Source: Spirosoma panaciterrae DSM 21099 (lineage in GTDB: Bacteria; Bacteroidota; Bacteroidia; Cytophagales; Spirosomataceae). Taken from it: DNA of 64,000 nt. Location: NCBI RefSeq assembly GCF_000374025.1, contig NZ_KB893183.1, positions 1-64,000 of the forward strand, in the 5' to 3' direction. Below, piece by piece: positions 62,491-64,000 of this stretch; within the stretch, counting starts at the first letter, position 1, and every line of letters starts with the position of its first letter. The position numbers and the translations under genes are program-made. Below the pieces are notes generated by a model, which was not told the origin of the DNA, ran no database searches, and saw only the letters and a list, made by a program, of their open reading frames with translations.

Positions 62491-62802
62491 TCAGGCAAAC
62501 AGCGTGGGAGGAGAAAATCCTGCGGCTGGGTTCCAGCTTGAATCGCGACGCCATAATGCCTGCGCCACCCGCACTATAGCCTCGGTACGTCTTCCTTGTT
62601 CGCTAATTGAAGCATGGTCATAGATGACCTTGAACGCTGGCGCCCAGTTGATCAGTTCCGTTTTTGAATCATAAATGCCAACTGGAATACGTCGTTTGTC
62701 AGTACCTAGTTTCTGCAGGATTTTTTTAGCTTCTTCCTGCGATGAAGCCCCTATATGCTTGTACTGTTCTTTGAGCTGATATAGAACAGAGAATCGTTTC
62801 AT
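62491..62802 (-). CDS. Hypothetical protein
   Basis: The 103-residue protein (MKRFSVLYQLKEQYKHIGAS on) has sensible text with IPVGIYDSKTELINWAPAFK and a helical basic C-terminal half (RRTEAIVRVAQALWRRD). The end lies 8 bp from the IS3-like terminus, so the C-terminus may be altered by the insertion. The gene at 62862-63083 is upstream on the same strand, 59 bp away. No family is recognised. Confidence 0.5.
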   Translation of the reverse strand: MKRFSVLYQLKEQYKHIGASSQEEAKKILQKLGTDKRRIPVGIYDSKTELINWAPAFKVIYDHASISEQGRRTEAIVRVAQALWRRDSSWNPAAGFSPPTLFA

Positions 62803-62861
62803 AGTGGTAAGATTTTCAGTTTGTCTTCTAAGTATAATGCGGTGGGGTATTTGCCTGGCAC

Positions 62862-63083
62862 TTAATGCTCAGTCCGTATCATACGGAAGCGATTTAAACC
62901 AATGGTTTTGGGTTGCTCTGTCGATTCAGTCTGGACAGGCATTTGCGTTTTCAGGATCGCCACCTGCCGACTCAATACACCAAGCTGCTGTTGCAACAGA
63001 GCCATTCTTTCTCCAGTACATGGGCAGTCATGGCTTGATGGCACTTTCTCCTGGAGCAAATTAGGTGCGTATGTCGTTTCCAT
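62862..63083 (-). CDS. Small hypothetical protein with Cys pair and helical segment
   Basis: The start ATG 63083 gives 73 residues (METTYAPNLLQEKVPSSHDC on); an upstream ATG at 63119 adds 12 residues. A CPC motif is followed by a heptad-like helix (MALLQQQLGVLSRQVAILKT), suggesting a coiled-coil dimer. It is probably co-transcribed with the gene at 62491. The function is unknown. Confidence 0.4.
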   Translation of the reverse strand: METTYAPNLLQEKVPSSHDCPCTGERMALLQQQLGVLSRQVAILKTQMPVQTESTEQPKTIGLNRFRMIRTEH

Positions 63084-63207
63084 ATTCGTATTGTGTTGTT
63101 GATAAATGCAGTACCTCAACCAGCTTATCCTGTTAGAGTAGCTTGATAGTTAATGCGCTGAGCATCACTAGTTGCAGGCACTCATTTTGTAAACGCAAAA
63201 TAACTGC

Positions 63208-63233
63208 ATTCTGTTGAAACGTTTCAACAGAAT
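63208..63233. promoter_or_regulatory. Perfect 26-bp palindrome, LacI-family operator candidate
   Basis: ATTCTGTTGAAAC (63208-63220) is followed by its exact reverse complement (63221-63233). The central GAAACGTTTC has the CpG-centred form of LacI/GalR operators. It lies 161 bp upstream of a LacI-family start, so autoregulation is likely. Confidence 0.7.
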
Positions 63234-63351
63234 ATAGCCAAAATGGCTAAAATACTTTATAATTCCTGTTAAATTTCTTTATATAATACAATTTATGGCC
63301 ACATTTTAGACCATAAACTATATAATAAATTATAATTACTAAGCAGCTATA

Positions 63352-63365
63352 TTTAAACGTTTAAA
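63352..63365. promoter_or_regulatory. Second CpG-centred palindrome, possible LacI-family operator
   Basis: TTTAAACGTTTAAA is a perfect 14-bp palindrome with the same AACGTT core as the site at 63208, centred about 138 bp away, and 28 bp before the regulator start. Two such sites could allow DNA looping. The stretch between them is AT-rich and has no gene. Confidence 0.5.
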
Positions 63366-63393
63366 CATTTTATTGTATTTTTGGCCACTCGAT

Positions 63394-64000
63394 ATGATGA
63401 CCAGAAAGACTTCGCTCAAAGACATTGCTCAGGCTGTAGGCGTCTCTACGACCCTAGTTTCGTATGTATTGAATAATAAGAAAGAAAACCGGATTAGCAA
63501 AGAGGTTGCCCAAAAGATCAGGCAGGCCGCGCAGGACTTAAACTACCGGCCGAATCAGATTGCCAAAAGTCTGAAACTGAACAAAACGCGAACGTTGGGC
63601 CTGATTGTCGCCGACATTGCCAATCCCTTTTCAGCAGCCCTGGCACGCGTTATCGAAGACGAAGCCGACCGGCAGAACTATACGGTCATTTTTGGTAGCT
63701 CAGAAGAGAGCCCTGAAAAATTCCAAAAATTAACCACAACGCTGCTTAACCGACAGGTAGACGGGTTGCTGATTGCTGCTCCTGCCGGTACTGAGTCTCA
63801 GCTTGCCGAACTCCAGAAACAAGCTATTCCTTTCGTATTGATCGACCGCTATTTTCCGGCATTAAAGACTAGTTATGTGGCGCTGGATAATGCCCAGGCA
63901 ATGTATAAAGCAGTCAGGCATCTGATCAACTCGGGCTACCAAAATATTGGTCTGGTCTCCTTTAATACCTCATTGTTCCACATCTGCGAACGAGGTCGAG
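63394..64000 (+). CDS. LacI-family transcriptional regulator, cut by the window end
   Basis: About 202 codons are present. The N-terminal HTH reads TSLKDIAQAVGVSTTLVSYV then LNNKKENRISKEVAQKI, followed by the hinge YRPNQIAKSLKLNKTRTLGL and the periplasmic-binding-like lobe (VADIANPFSAALARVIEDEA; LIAAPAGTES; FVLIDRYFP). Starts at 63394 or 63397 (two consecutive ATGs) are both possible. The C-terminal half is outside the window. The likely target includes the palindromes upstream; a downstream sugar operon is expected beyond the window. Confidence 0.9.
   Translation, partial: MMTRKTSLKDIAQAVGVSTTLVSYVLNNKKENRISKEVAQKIRQAAQDLNYRPNQIAKSLKLNKTRTLGLIVADIANPFSAALARVIEDEADRQNYTVIFGSSEESPEKFQKLTTTLLNRQVDGLLIAAPAGTESQLAELQKQAIPFVLIDRYFPALKTSYVALDNAQAMYKAVRHLINSGYQNIGLVSFNTSLFHICERGR

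Overview
The window looks like Bacteroidota DNA, most likely a Spirosoma-like member of the Cytophagales. The evidence is two SusC/SusD pairs, an ECF sigma/FecR pair, Bacteroidota-type promoter elements (TAnnTTTG), lipoproteins with short lipoboxes and a Bacteroidota-type Rep/Mob set. It is either part of a plasmid or a chromosomal stretch that has absorbed plasmid DNA. No rRNA, tRNA or CRISPR array was seen.

Layout. (1) 1-7.4 kb is a plasmid backbone: the tail of a serine recombinase, a lipoprotein, a Rep_3-type initiator with an upstream array of about ten 22-bp iterons, a small HTH protein, ParA with a probable partner behind a perfect 28-bp palindrome, and a mobilisation pair (accessory protein plus DUF5712-like relaxase). 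(2) 7.6-8.7 kb is a complete IS701-like insertion sequence. (3) 9.2-33.3 kb is a carbohydrate-use region. An AraC regulator is divergent from an isomerase / AraB-type kinase / sodium symporter / DapA-family enzyme operon. This runs into susC-susD-sialidase-like-sulfatase. A DUF3748 gene and a second module (ECF sigma, FecR, STN-containing SusC, SusD, sialidase-like) follow. The two modules are paralogous: their sialidase-like proteins carry Asp-boxes at identical residue positions, a ~175-bp intergenic sequence is repeated, and a decayed DUF3748 fragment follows the second copy. (4) 33.5-36 kb is a decay zone with pseudogenes, a frameshifted resolvase fragment, an orphan nuclease-like gene and two unknown genes. 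(5) 36.3-59.5 kb is a defence island: HigBA, a two-gene operon of an Upf1-like SF1 helicase and a 1572-residue protein with about thirty W-D-W repeats ending in a DarT-like ADP-ribosyltransferase domain, then a phosphorothioate system (dndCDE facing dptFGH-dndA) without dndB. (6) 59.7-64 kb holds small unknown genes, a complete serine recombinase beside a 14-bp inverted repeat, a deleted IS3-family element with both ends, and a LacI-family regulator cut by the window end.

The best candidate for an undescribed system is the helicase plus W-D-W-repeat/DarT pair (37452-45742). DarT enzymes ADP-ribosylate thymidine in single-stranded DNA and are normally held in check by the DarG macrodomain protein. 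No macrodomain is visible here. A helicase that exposes single strands and a giant repeat region that may sense or restrain would be an alternative control design. The DarT assignment rests on family motifs read by eye; the system-level idea is inference.
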